Shown here in pieces: positions 16,841 through 25,034 of a stretch of 47,041 nt of DNA. The translations under genes were made by a program, and so were the position numbers. The DNA comes from DAOTXS01 sp034435055 (lineage in GTDB: Bacteria; Chloroflexota; Anaerolineae; UBA4142): NCBI GenBank assembly GCA_034435055.1, contig DAOTXS010000006.1, positions 1 to 47,041 on the forward strand, read 5' to 3'. The notes under the pieces are model-generated. The model worked only from the letters and a program-made list of their open reading frames with translations, was not told the DNA's origin and made no database searches. How positions within the stretch are numbered: position 1 is the stretch's first letter; the number at the start of each line of letters is the position of its first letter.

Positions 16841-17899
16841 ATGCCACGCATTATTGATGTCGTCGAGTTTCTCGACAATACCGGCAATGAGATCGTCCAC
16901 CGCGAACCGCCGGGCGGTCCTGGTGATTTTCGCTTTGGTTCGCAAGTCATCGTGCGCGAAAGCCAGACCGCCGTCTTTTTCCGCGATGGTAAAGCGCTCG
17001 ACGTGTTTGCGCCGGGCAGACACACGATCACGACCGCGAACATTCCGCTGTTGATCGAACTCATCGGTTTGGCGACGAGCGGCAAATCGCCCTTCCCCGC
17101 CGAGGTGATGTTCGTCAATATGAAAGAGTTCCTCAATGAAAAATGGGGAACCCCGGAACCGGTCGCGTTCCGCGATAACGATCTGGGAATGGTACGCCTG
17201 CGTGCGTTCGGCACGTACGCGTTTCAGGTCAAAGACCCGTCGCTCTTCGTCAACGGCGTCGTCGGTCAGCAAGGAATTTACACAACCGATGCCATCGAGA
17301 ATTTCCTCCGCAGTATGATCATCACCAAGTTGACTGACCTGCTGGGCGAGGAAAAGAAATCGGTACTCGATCTGCCGTCGCTGTACAGCGAAATCGGCGC
17401 GGGCACCAAAGCGCAATTGACCGATGATTTTGCGCGCATCGGTTTAGTGTTGAAGGCGTTGTACGTCAACGCGATCACGCCAACCGAAGAGACTGCGAAA
17501 GCCATCGATGAACGTGCGGCGATGGGCGCGATCGGTGATATGGACAAGTACTTGAAGTTCAAAGCCGCGCGCGCGATGGGCGATGCCGCGACGAATCCCA
17601 GCGGCGCAGGCGCGGGCGCGATGCAAATGGGCGTTGGTTTAGGCGCGGGCGCGGGCTTGGGCGCGGGACTTGCCGGGATGATGGCGCAAGCGATGCAATC
17701 GGCGCAACAAACCGGCGCCAAGCCCGGCGCGGCGACGATCATCTGCCCGACCTGTAGCACGTCGAACCCGGTGGGCGCAAAATTCTGCAACAACTGCGGC
17801 ACCAAATTCACAGCCGGCACCGTCAAGTGTCCAACTTGCGGAACGGAAAACCCGGCGGGAGCCAAGTTCTGTAGCAACGACGGAACGAAACTGAGCTAA
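16841..17899 (+). CDS. SPFH-domain protein with C-terminal zinc ribbons (YdjI-like)
   Basis: A 352-residue protein. Residues 1-225 form the SPFH/virion-core-like domain seen in YdjI, which helps PspA bind membranes in B. subtilis. A Gly/Ala/Met-rich linker (about 240-290) leads to two zinc-ribbon modules: CPTCSTSNPVGAKFCNNC and CPTCGTENPAGAKFCSND. The second has Asp in place of the last Cys, so it may not bind zinc well. The gene follows pspA and ends the cluster at a bidirectional terminator. The start is set by a GGAG site. Confidence 0.85.
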   Translation: MPRIIDVVEFLDNTGNEIVHREPPGGPGDFRFGSQVIVRESQTAVFFRDGKALDVFAPGRHTITTANIPLLIELIGLATSGKSPFPAEVMFVNMKEFLNEKWGTPEPVAFRDNDLGMVRLRAFGTYAFQVKDPSLFVNGVVGQQGIYTTDAIENFLRSMIITKLTDLLGEEKKSVLDLPSLYSEIGAGTKAQLTDDFARIGLVLKALYVNAITPTEETAKAIDERAAMGAIGDMDKYLKFKAARAMGDAATNPSGAGAGAMQMGVGLGAGAGLGAGLAGMMAQAMQSAQQTGAKPGAATIICPTCSTSNPVGAKFCNNCGTKFTAGTVKCPTCGTENPAGAKFCSNDGTKLS

Positions 17900-17950
17900 A
17901 TACGGCAACAATAAATCGCACGCTTGTGATTTCTCTGGTGAACGGAACCA

Positions 17951-17983
17951 AAAACGCGCCCTCACATCGAGAGCGCGTTTTGA
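17951..17983. terminator. bidirectional terminator between the SPFH gene and ccmD
   Basis: AAAACGCGCCCTC (17951-17963) and GAGAGCGCGTTTT (17969-17981) form a 13-bp stem with one mismatch and a 5-base loop. A-runs and T-runs flank both sides, so it works in both directions for two convergent operons. Confidence 0.8.
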
Positions 17984-17991
17984 TTTCCCGT

Positions 17992-18117
17992 TTATTCGTC
18001 TTTCGATTCGTACAGCGCGCGTTCACGTTGAACCGCTTGCCACCGCCGGCGCAAACTGACAATGTAACCGATGATCACAACCGCAATCAAAAAGTACGCA
18101 ACCGCTAGATATTCCAT
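17992..18117 (-). CDS. ccmD: CcmD-like small membrane protein
   Basis: Only 41 residues: one membrane helix (MEYLAVAYFLIAVVIIGYIV) followed by an arginine-rich cytoplasmic tail. This is the usual size and shape of CcmD, which holds CcmC and the CcmAB transporter together and helps release heme-loaded CcmE. It starts two bases after ccmC ends, and GGAG precedes the ATG. The identification depends mainly on context, because CcmD sequences are poorly conserved. Confidence 0.75.
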   Translation of the reverse strand: MEYLAVAYFLIAVVIIGYIVSLRRRWQAVQRERALYESKDE

Positions 18118-18119
18118 AG

Positions 18120-18866
18120 TTACTCCACTGACTCTTCGCGCAAGACATTCACTTGATCGCGCGCTTGTTCCAGCCGCAACCGTTGCAAAAGCAAATGCGC
18201 GAACAACCACGTGAACGATAGCAAACAGACCATCAATGTTTGCGTCATTTCGCGCGCCAAACCGCCTTCACTGCCTACGAGCAATTCCGGGTGCATCGTC
18301 CGCCAGATTTGCACCGAGATGAAAATAATCGGCACGTCGATAAAGCCGATGATCGCGAGAACGGCGGCAAAGCGCGCGCGGCGTTCCGTCTCCGCCGAAC
18401 TCCGCAACATCAAATAGCCGATGTAGATCATCCACAAAATCAACGAGGTCGTCAAGCGCGCGTCCCACACCCAGAACACGCCCCACGCTTTGCGCGCCCA
18501 GATCGGTCCGGTGAGCAGAACGAGCGTGATGAACACCACGCCGATTTCCGCCGCCGAAAGCGCGAGCGCGTCCCAGCGACGTTCTCGTTTCCACAGGAAC
18601 ATTACGCTTGCAACAAAGACGACGAAGAACGCGAGAAAACCGATCCACGCGCTCGGCACGTGGAAATAAAAAATTCTCTGCGCGTCGCCCATCGTCCGTT
18701 CCATCGGCGCGTAGAACAAAGCCATATACAAACCGATGGCGATGTTGATGATCGCCAAGATGCCCAACACGCGCACGACCGGCGTAATTTTCTTGTCGTC
18801 CAAAAACTTCCAGTATAATCCGGCGGACTTGGCATCCGTCGAAATAGTTGCACTCGCTTGCGCCAT
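18120..18866 (-). CDS. ccmC: cytochrome c maturation protein CcmC
   Basis: A 248-residue, six-helix inner-membrane protein that binds heme and passes it to CcmE on the outer face. The tryptophan-rich WWD region is GVFWVWDARLTTSLILW at 129-145, flanked by the two expected heme ligands H69 (FHVPSAW) and H192 (TMHPE). Length and topology are normal for CcmC. It is the fourth gene of the minus-strand ccm operon, directly before ccmD. Confidence 0.93.
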   Translation of the reverse strand: MAQASATISTDAKSAGLYWKFLDDKKITPVVRVLGILAIINIAIGLYMALFYAPMERTMGDAQRIFYFHVPSAWIGFLAFFVVFVASVMFLWKRERRWDALALSAAEIGVVFITLVLLTGPIWARKAWGVFWVWDARLTTSLILWMIYIGYLMLRSSAETERRARFAAVLAIIGFIDVPIIFISVQIWRTMHPELLVGSEGGLAREMTQTLMVCLLSFTWLFAHLLLQRLRLEQARDQVNVLREESVE

Positions 18867-18907
18867 TCCTTTATATCCTTCCTACCCTGTCATTGCTGAA
18901 AGAGAAA

Positions 18908-18937
18908 GGATGAAAACTCTTGATCCATTTTTCATCC
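18908..18937. repeat. hairpin upstream of ccmC
   Basis: GGATGAAAA and TTTTCATCC form a perfect 9-bp stem with a 12-base loop in the 86-base gap between the CcmI-like gene and ccmC. It may slow transcription or protect the ccmCD part of the message. Confidence 0.35.
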
Positions 18938-18952
18938 CTCTGCCCTCATCCC

Positions 18953-19468
18953 TTATATCGCGCTTCCACAATTGCCGCAAAATTTGTCGCCGAGCGCGGC
19001 GCGTTTGCCGCACGCTGGACAACGCACACCGCGCAACGATGCGCCGCACTTGGCGCAAAACACATCGTCAGGCGCGTGCGGCGTGCCACACTTGCTACAC
19101 TTGCCTTCGCCCGCTGACCGCCGCAAACGTTTCACTTCTTCTTCGATGGAACGCTCGCGCGTCAACATCGATTCCGGTTGCGGCGAACCTTTCAGCCCGT
19201 CAAGTTCCTGTAAAATCGCGACGGCTTTGCTTTCGTACTTGACGCGCAACGACCGGTAATCGCCGTCCGACAATTTGCCCATCGCATGATCGTTTTCCAA
19301 ATCCTTGATCGCCGAGTACGTCGCGTCGCGTTGGACGATCAAGTTTTCGTAGACGGGATCGGTCAAGCCGACGAACGCAACATCGAGTTCGTCCGATCGT
19401 TGGAATAACGGATACGCGACAAACGCAATCGCCGCGACGATAACTAGAGCAATCGCAATCGTGATCAT
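18953..19468 (-). CDS. CcmI-like membrane protein with C-terminal zinc ribbons
   Basis: A 171-residue protein with one membrane helix (MITIAIALVIVAAIAFVAYP), then a helical segment resembling the start of CcmI (YENLIVQRDATYSAIKDLENDHAMGKLSDGDYRSL), and a C-terminal double zinc ribbon with CxxC pairs CSKC, CAKC, CPAC and CGNC. Classical CcmI has TPR repeats at its C-terminus that bind apocytochrome c; here they are replaced by zinc ribbons. It starts four bases after the ccmF stop, so it is translated together with ccmF and may help guide apocytochrome to it. Confidence 0.75.
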   Translation of the reverse strand: MITIAIALVIVAAIAFVAYPLFQRSDELDVAFVGLTDPVYENLIVQRDATYSAIKDLENDHAMGKLSDGDYRSLRVKYESKAVAILQELDGLKGSPQPESMLTRERSIEEEVKRLRRSAGEGKCSKCGTPHAPDDVFCAKCGASLRGVRCPACGKRAALGDKFCGNCGSAI

Positions 19469-19472
19469 ATCG

Positions 19473-21557
19473 TTACGCCTGCGCCAGCGCTTCTTTGACG
19501 CGCGCCCGCGCCAACGCCCGCGCCTCGCGCGGATCGGGCAACGCGGCAATCACCGTGCCAGCGATGAGCAATCCAAAACCAATCCACAGCCACACGACCA
19601 GCGGGTTATGAATGGCTTTGATTGTAGCCGAATTTGTCTTGTCGTCAAACCCCGCTAGCACCAAATACAAATCGTCGAGCGCGGTTGTCTGCACCGCAAC
19701 TTCAGTCGTCCATTGCGCTAAATCCGGATTCGCATTAGGGTAATAATTCTTTTCCGGAAACAACATCCCCGCGCGCTTGGCATTATCGAAAACAACCATC
19801 CGCGCCGCAATGACTTGGCGATTCTCGGTCGGATAAATCTGCAAACCTTCGTACTGCAACGCGTACTGTTTGATCCGCATCGACTCGCCGACTTTCAAAT
19901 TCGCTTGCGTTTCCGATTGATAGAACGTCGAGCCGGTGATGCCGGCGACCGCCAAAATCACGCCGATATGCACAATGTACCCGCCGTACCGCCGTCGATT
20001 GCTCGCAACCAATTGCACCAACGCCGCCGCCGGGTTTTCGCCGAACTGGCGAATGCGCGCAAGTACGCCGCGATAAAATTCCAAGCCAATCGTCGCCAGC
20101 ACAAACGCAATCGTGCTAAACGACAAGATGCCGTACCATTCGCGCACGCCGATGGCGAACAACACGACTGCCGCGACCATCGACACAGCGAGCGGGCGCA
20201 GGAAATTGCGCGCGAGATTTTCCGCCGTCGCGCGCCGCCAACCGATCAACGGACAAATGCCGATCAACACGACGAGCGCAAAGAAAATCGGACCATTCAC
20301 TTGATTGAAGAACGGTGCGCCGACGGTAACTTTTTTGCCGGTTACCGCTTCGCTCACCATTGGGAAAATCGTACCCCACAACGTTGCAAACGCCGCGCCG
20401 ACCAAAATCAAATTGTTGAGCAAGAACGATGACTCGCGCGAAAGAAGCGAATCAAGTTCGTTCTCTTCTTTCAAATCATCCATTCGATTGAACAGCAAGT
20501 ACAGGAACGAAAGCAATGTCGCCGCCAAGAAGACGAGAAACCAGGGACCTAAACTAGACACACCAAACGCGTGCACCGATTCGATGACGCCGCTGCGCGT
20601 GATGAAGGTGCCGAGAATCGAGAGACAGAAGGTCAGCATCACCAACACGAGATTCCACATCTTGAGCATCCCGCGTCGTTCTTGAATCATCACGCTATGG
20701 AGAAACGCGGTGCCGGTCAGCCACGGCATCAGACTCGCATTCTCGACCGGATCCCAGCCCCAGTAACCGCCCCAGCCCAGTTCCATATATGCCCATTGCA
20801 TTCCAAACAACAACCCGAGTGAAAGGAACAACCACGAGACAAGCGTCCAGCGCCGCGTCGTGCGAATCCACACATCGCTCAAGCGTTTGGTGAACAACGC
20901 CGCCATCGCAAACGCAAACGGAATCGTAAAGCCCACATAGCCGAGATACTGCGTGACCGGGTGAATGAACATCCCGGGATTTTGCAAGAGTGGATTCAAA
21001 CCATTGCCGTCGATAGGCGTGAAATCGAGCAGGCGAAACGGATTGCCCACCACCGCGTTCGTACCTTCGCGGGTGAACGGCGTCAAAATGAAAAAGCCCG
21101 ATTTGCTCGGATCGGTGGCGAGCGTCATCAACGCGAGAAAGAATGCTTGCGAAATCGCCAACCCGGTGATGACGTACGGCATCAATTCTTGATTCTTGTT
21201 TTGGTTTTGCACCAGCACGACGGCGGTAAAGACGGCAAGCAACCACGCCCAAAAAAGTAACGACCCTTCCTGCCCGCCCCACAATGCCGAGACGTTGTAG
21301 AGCAACGGCTGCGCGAGACTCGTTTGAAGCGCGACGTACTCAAAGCGAAATTGATGCGTGATGAGCGCCCATTCCAAAATGCCCACCGCCAGCGTCGTCA
21401 AAGCGGCGACTGCAAACGCAGCATTGCGCGCGCTCGCATACAGGGGAAGTTGATTGCGGCGTGCGGCAAAAAATGCCGCGCCCGCCGCGTAGAGTGCGAG
21501 GAAAAAACTCAGGAGCAGAGAGACATAACCCAGATCAGCCAGCGTCAAGTCTGCCAT
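19473..21557 (-). CDS. ccmF: cytochrome c maturation heme lyase CcmF
   Basis: A 694-residue polytopic membrane protein that attaches heme from CcmE to CXXCH apocytochromes. The WWD motif is WGGYWGWDPVENASLMPWL, and about 14 helices surround it, with a periplasmic domain near the C-terminus. Size is normal for CcmF. The start at 21557 has AAGGAG eight bases upstream; a TTG at 21581 overlaps that site and is not used. A 27-bp hairpin lies between ccmE and ccmF. Confidence 0.95.
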   Translation of the reverse strand: MADLTLADLGYVSLLLSFFLALYAAGAAFFAARRNQLPLYASARNAAFAVAALTTLAVGILEWALITHQFRFEYVALQTSLAQPLLYNVSALWGGQEGSLLFWAWLLAVFTAVVLVQNQNKNQELMPYVITGLAISQAFFLALMTLATDPSKSGFFILTPFTREGTNAVVGNPFRLLDFTPIDGNGLNPLLQNPGMFIHPVTQYLGYVGFTIPFAFAMAALFTKRLSDVWIRTTRRWTLVSWLFLSLGLLFGMQWAYMELGWGGYWGWDPVENASLMPWLTGTAFLHSVMIQERRGMLKMWNLVLVMLTFCLSILGTFITRSGVIESVHAFGVSSLGPWFLVFLAATLLSFLYLLFNRMDDLKEENELDSLLSRESSFLLNNLILVGAAFATLWGTIFPMVSEAVTGKKVTVGAPFFNQVNGPIFFALVVLIGICPLIGWRRATAENLARNFLRPLAVSMVAAVVLFAIGVREWYGILSFSTIAFVLATIGLEFYRGVLARIRQFGENPAAALVQLVASNRRRYGGYIVHIGVILAVAGITGSTFYQSETQANLKVGESMRIKQYALQYEGLQIYPTENRQVIAARMVVFDNAKRAGMLFPEKNYYPNANPDLAQWTTEVAVQTTALDDLYLVLAGFDDKTNSATIKAIHNPLVVWLWIGFGLLIAGTVIAALPDPREARALARARVKEALAQA

Positions 21558-21608
21558 AGCATTGACTCCTTCATCAGCCAACTTGATATTTCATTTTTGA
21601 AATCATTG

Positions 21609-21670
21609 ATCCACAGATTACGCAGACACCTGCACTTCGTGCGGTGCAAGTGTCTGTGTAATCTGTGGAT
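21609..21670. repeat. near-perfect 27-bp intergenic palindrome
   Basis: The arms 21609-21635 and 21644-21670 pair with one mismatch and one G-T wobble around the loop TTCGTGCG. The outer arm is ATCCACAGATTA. This type of CCACAGATTACGCAGA sequence is known as a dispersed repeat in several bacterial genomes. It sits 10 bases after the ccmE stop, in the path of ccm transcription. Confidence 0.7.
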
Positions 21671-21680
21671 TCTTTCAACT

Positions 21681-22133
21681 TTACTTGCCCGTTGCCGGCG
21701 CTTCGGACTCGTACTTGGACGGACATTTGACTAGAATCGTCGAAGCGTGAAAAATTCCGTCGGTGCCTAATTTGCCTTCTGCCACCACGCTCTCACCTTG
21801 TTCAAACGTATCGGGTTTGACACCTTTGTAAACCACCGGCAAAATCAAATTGTCTTCTTTGAGATTGAATTTGAGCGTGAGCGTCTTGTCATCGAATTGA
21901 ATGGTGGACTTGTCGAGTGGCGCGTTGATCCGCACCGGTTGATTGATTAATGAACCGCGTTGGGCGTTCAGCTCTTTGAGCGTCAAATAATAAATCGCGT
22001 TCGTCTGGAACGAAGAAATCGTGACGTACGCGATTGCGCCTAAAATCAAAAGTCCGCCGAGGAAAAATTTCCATTTTCCGCCGGTCTTGACGGAGGCGCC
22101 CCGCTCAACTGCGGGCGTCGCGATACTACTCAT
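21681..22133 (-). CDS. ccmE: cytochrome c maturation heme chaperone CcmE (Cys type)
   Basis: A 150-residue protein with one membrane helix (about 21-41) and a periplasmic OB-fold domain. It carries heme from CcmC to CcmF. In E. coli the heme is bound through His in HxxxY; here the matching site is LVKCPSKYE, C137 to Y141, the CxxxY variant known from some sulfate reducers and archaea. It is the first gene of the operon, with GGAG before the ATG. No ccmA, ccmB, ccmG or ccmH is present in the window. Confidence 0.92.
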   Translation of the reverse strand: MSSIATPAVERGASVKTGGKWKFFLGGLLILGAIAYVTISSFQTNAIYYLTLKELNAQRGSLINQPVRINAPLDKSTIQFDDKTLTLKFNLKEDNLILPVVYKGVKPDTFEQGESVVAEGKLGTDGIFHASTILVKCPSKYESEAPATGK

Positions 22134-22249
22134 TTGTTTCTCCTTGTAGTTATCGGGTGGATCGGTTTGGACGACGTTGTCTTGACCATGTTCAGAATAT
22201 CACGGACAAGTCCAAATGGGGTCAGAGAATAGTTCCAATCCAGTCGTGG

Positions 22250-22278
22250 TTTACATTTACACAAGGAATAGATATAAT
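22250..22278 (+). promoter_or_regulatory. promoter of the esterase gene
   Basis: TTTACA at 22250-22255 and TATAAT at 22273-22278 with a 17-bp spacer. The ATG is at 22289, 11 bases after the -10 box, so the message should have almost no leader. Confidence 0.7.
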
Positions 22279-22288
22279 CCCCTCCAAT

Positions 22289-23275
22289 ATGCCCAGGCAC
22301 ATTTCGCTCTTCACCTTACTTGCCATCATTTTGATTTTTGCAACGCGCTGTGTTTTGCCTGCGCCAACACGCACGCCAGTGCCATCGCCAACGATGACAC
22401 CAACCATTCTACCAACCGTCACGCCATCGCCAACGATGACGCCGACGCCGCTCTTCGCCGATAAACTTGGCGCGATTGAACGCGATGTGACATACTGCAC
22501 GATGAATGGCGTCACACTCAAACTCGATGTGTACTATCCGGCGAAGATCACCACCCACATTGCAACCGCGTTGGTGAATGTTCACGGCGGCTCGTGGAGC
22601 GGCGGCGACAAGACCCTCAGCGAAAGCGCGAACGATTATGCCGAATTGCTTCAGCGCGGTTATATGATTTTCGCCGTGAATTACCGGCTTGCGCCAACGC
22701 ACAAATTTCCAGCGCAATTAGAAGACGTAAAATGCGCAATCCGATTTTTACGCGCGAACGCCGCCGCCTATCATCTCGATTCGCAACACATCGGCACGTG
22801 GGGGTGCAGTGCCGGCGGACAACTCGCCGCGCTGGTCGGCGTCACCGATGCTTCGAATGGTTTCGACGCGCGCGGCGAGTTCCAAAACGAATCCAGCCGC
22901 GTGCAATCGGTCGTTACCCTTTCCGCGCCGGCAGATATGACACTGTACGATGTGGTCGCGCGCGCCGATATGCTCAAGCGCGTGTTCGATGTTTCGACCG
23001 GCATCAACCCGGCGCTCGTCCGCGCCAGCCCAGTTACGTACGCCACCGCCGACGATCCACCGTTTTTGATTTTGCAAGCGGACCGCGATAGCGTGATTGT
23101 CTCGCATCACGGCGAAAAATTAACTGAACGATTAAACAGCGCCGGTGGAACAGCGCGATTGATGACCATCAAAAATGCGACCCATTGTTTTCCACCCAGC
23201 CCGGCGATGTCGCCCACGCGCGAACAGATCAGCGCAACGATCGCCGACTTTTTCGACCAAACATTGCATCGGTGA
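22289..23275 (+). CDS. secreted alpha/beta-hydrolase (BD-FAE/esterase type)
   Basis: A 328-residue hydrolase exported by a hydrophobic N-terminus; Cys21 in ATRC may be lipidated, although the lipobox is imperfect. A Thr/Pro-rich linker (22-55) precedes the catalytic domain. HGG at 99-101 forms the oxyanion hole, GCSAG gives S174, D265 lies in QADRD and H299 in NATHC, a complete triad. This pattern fits carboxylesterases that act on short acyl or feruloyl esters. The substrate is unknown; a surface acyl ester is possible given the MBOAT genes nearby. The next gene is a sigma factor 39 bases downstream. Confidence 0.85.
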   Translation: MPRHISLFTLLAIILIFATRCVLPAPTRTPVPSPTMTPTILPTVTPSPTMTPTPLFADKLGAIERDVTYCTMNGVTLKLDVYYPAKITTHIATALVNVHGGSWSGGDKTLSESANDYAELLQRGYMIFAVNYRLAPTHKFPAQLEDVKCAIRFLRANAAAYHLDSQHIGTWGCSAGGQLAALVGVTDASNGFDARGEFQNESSRVQSVVTLSAPADMTLYDVVARADMLKRVFDVSTGINPALVRASPVTYATADDPPFLILQADRDSVIVSHHGEKLTERLNSAGGTARLMTIKNATHCFPPSPAMSPTREQISATIADFFDQTLHR

Positions 23276-23314
23276 AACTTGTTCTCCACTTTTTCGTGAT
23301 AGAGTATAGAACCA

Positions 23315-23899
23315 ATGTCGATCTCGCCATCATCCTCCGACGAAGAATTGCTAAAGCAATATCAACAAGGCGACGCCCGCGCTTTCCACACATTCGTAGA
23401 GCGGTACGCCACATCGATCTACAACTTGGCGTATCGCTTGGTGCGCGAACGAATGGAAGCGGAAAACATCACACAAGAAACCTTTCTGCGCATCGTCACG
23501 TCGCTTGACCGCATCCGCTTGGATGAACCGATCAAACCGTACCTGTTCAGTATCGCGTTCAATCTTTGTCGCGATCTCGCGCGTAAGAAACTTCCCGTTC
23601 TCTTTGCCGATCTTTCACGCACTGAACCTGAGCCAGCCGATGAAGAATCGATCATCGACGAAACGCCGGAGCCGTGGGAAAAAATCGCAGAGACGGAATT
23701 GCAGACGCGCTTGAGAGAGGCGGTCAAACAATTGCCGGGGCATTATCGGACCGTCGTCCTTTTGCGCTACAGCGAGGATTTTTCTTACGAGGAAATTGCC
23801 AAGACGCTCAACCTGCCGCTGAACACCGTGCGCACGTATTTGCGAAGAGCGAAACAGCAATTGCGCCGCGCGCTTGGCTCGGAACAGAGGAACGAATAA
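23315..23899 (+). CDS. ECF-type RNA polymerase sigma factor
   Basis: A 194-residue sigma factor. Region 2 is at about 12-80 (FVERYATSIYNLAYRLVRERMEAENITQETFLRI) and region 4 at about 125-185 (LPGHYRTVVLLRYSEDFSYEEIAKTLNLPLNTVRTYLRRAKQQLRRAL), joined by an acidic linker. It should direct transcription of an envelope-stress regulon once released by its anti-sigma factor. No clear ribosome site precedes the ATG. Its stop overlaps the anti-sigma start (TAATG). Confidence 0.92.
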   Translation: MSISPSSSDEELLKQYQQGDARAFHTFVERYATSIYNLAYRLVRERMEAENITQETFLRIVTSLDRIRLDEPIKPYLFSIAFNLCRDLARKKLPVLFADLSRTEPEPADEESIIDETPEPWEKIAETELQTRLREAVKQLPGHYRTVVLLRYSEDFSYEEIAKTLNLPLNTVRTYLRRAKQQLRRALGSEQRNE

Positions 23900-24435
23900 T
23901 GATGAGTCACCTTACACCAAACGAGATTGAAGTATACGCCCTGAGTCAAATCGGCGAACAAATTCGCGCTACTTTCGATGAACATTTGGCAACCTGCGCC
24001 GATTGCCGCGCGCGCATTGCCAAGACACAGAAAATCGACGCGGCGTTGCAGCAGCTTCCGCGCGAACTGCCGCCGCCCGGCTTTGACGATCTTGTCGTTG
24101 CAGCAGTCGAATGGCGCGCCGGACAGGAACAGCAACGCCGTGCGCGAATGCCCCTGATCGCGCTCGCCACTTGCTTTTCGATTTTGCTCACGCTTTGGTT
24201 CGGCTTTGCCGGTTTGATTGCGCTTCAAGAGAATGGCGTGATAGAATTTCTGTGGATTTACACGTACGACACTGACATTTCCTTTTCGTCGGATGCGCTG
24301 TTCGCGTTGTTAGAGGCATTCCCGTTCACCGAAATTCTGCTCGCATTGTTCGCGCTCGTCACTGCCGCCGCGCTGGGACAAAACCTAGTCGAATCACTGC
24401 AACCGCGAAAGATTGGATTGGGCAGACATTACTAA
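23899..24435 (+). CDS. membrane-bound zinc-finger anti-sigma factor
   Basis: A 178-residue protein. The zinc-binding anti-sigma motif H29-x3-C33-x2-C36 (DEHLATCADCRARI) lies in the N-terminal cytoplasmic part, and two membrane helices follow (about 83-108 and 142-162). It should hold the sigma factor encoded just upstream at the membrane until an envelope signal arrives. The start at 23899 overlaps the sigma stop codon and has AGAGG eight bases upstream, so the two are translationally coupled. Its own stop codon lies in the left arm of the inverted-repeat element at 24433-24541. Confidence 0.88.
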   Translation: MMSHLTPNEIEVYALSQIGEQIRATFDEHLATCADCRARIAKTQKIDAALQQLPRELPPPGFDDLVVAAVEWRAGQEQQRRARMPLIALATCFSILLTLWFGFAGLIALQENGVIEFLWIYTYDTDISFSSDALFALLEAFPFTEILLALFALVTAAALGQNLVESLQPRKIGLGRHY

Positions 24436-24541
24436 CGAATGGTGCTACGACGGTGCTTGGCAAATTTCGGGCTTTGATTTTGCGACGTGCTACTTGAATC
24501 TCGCAACCGAACATCTACCTCCAAACTGGCACCATTCGTTA
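24433..24541. repeat. 109-bp element with 13-bp terminal inverted repeats
   Basis: TAACGAATGGTGC at 24433-24445 is repeated exactly, inverted, at 24529-24541 (GCACCATTCGTTA). The 83 bases between hold no open frame of note. It resembles a miniature inverted-repeat element; a target duplication cannot be confirmed. The left arm supplies the TAA stop of the anti-sigma gene. Confidence 0.6.
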
Positions 24542-24606
24542 ACGCGCCTCTCATTTGTGCTTAATCATTTTGTACGATAATTTCGTTTTGCAACAGGCGG
24601 AGCATC

Positions 24607-25023
24607 ATGCAAAAAAAGTGGATAAAGATGGGGTTGATCGGAATGGGAATTGTCCTGTCGGTTGCACTTGTTTTTGGCGCGGGATTTTTCGTCGGACGAT
24701 TTACCGAGCGCAATGCTCTGCCGATTGCCCCGCTCCTGGAACGCAGTTTCCCGGGAGCTGGCTCGCACGGCGCCACCGGCGCAATCGAAACGATTCAAGA
24801 TAAAATCATCACGCTCAAGGTGCGCGACGGCACCAGCCGTCAAATCGTAACGGACAATGCCACCCGCTTCGAGCGGAACTTGAGAAAAATCAGCATATCT
24901 GATCTAAAAGCCGGCGACCGTATCATTGTCGTGGGCACGCCAGACGTGCAAGGCAAACTCAAAGCGCGTGTGATCCGTATCATCGATCCACGTGTGCCGA
25001 TACCTACACTAAAATCGCAATAA
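24607..25023 (+). CDS. membrane-anchored DUF5666-like beta-domain protein
   Basis: A 138-residue protein with an N-terminal membrane helix (about 8-29, GIGxGFFVGRF type) and a small beta-rich extracytoplasmic domain (about 55-130: TIQDKIITLKVRDGTSRQI..., DLKAGDRIIVVG). The TV..G..ITV-type repeats and the L.AGDRI.V motif resemble DUF5666, an OB-like fold. A second protein with the same plan is at 32281-32724. It lies 11 bases before macA and is probably part of that operon. Function unknown. Confidence 0.65.
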   Translation: MQKKWIKMGLIGMGIVLSVALVFGAGFFVGRFTERNALPIAPLLERSFPGAGSHGATGAIETIQDKIITLKVRDGTSRQIVTDNATRFERNLRKISISDLKAGDRIIVVGTPDVQGKLKARVIRIIDPRVPIPTLKSQ

Positions 25024-25034
25024 GAAGGAGTGGT

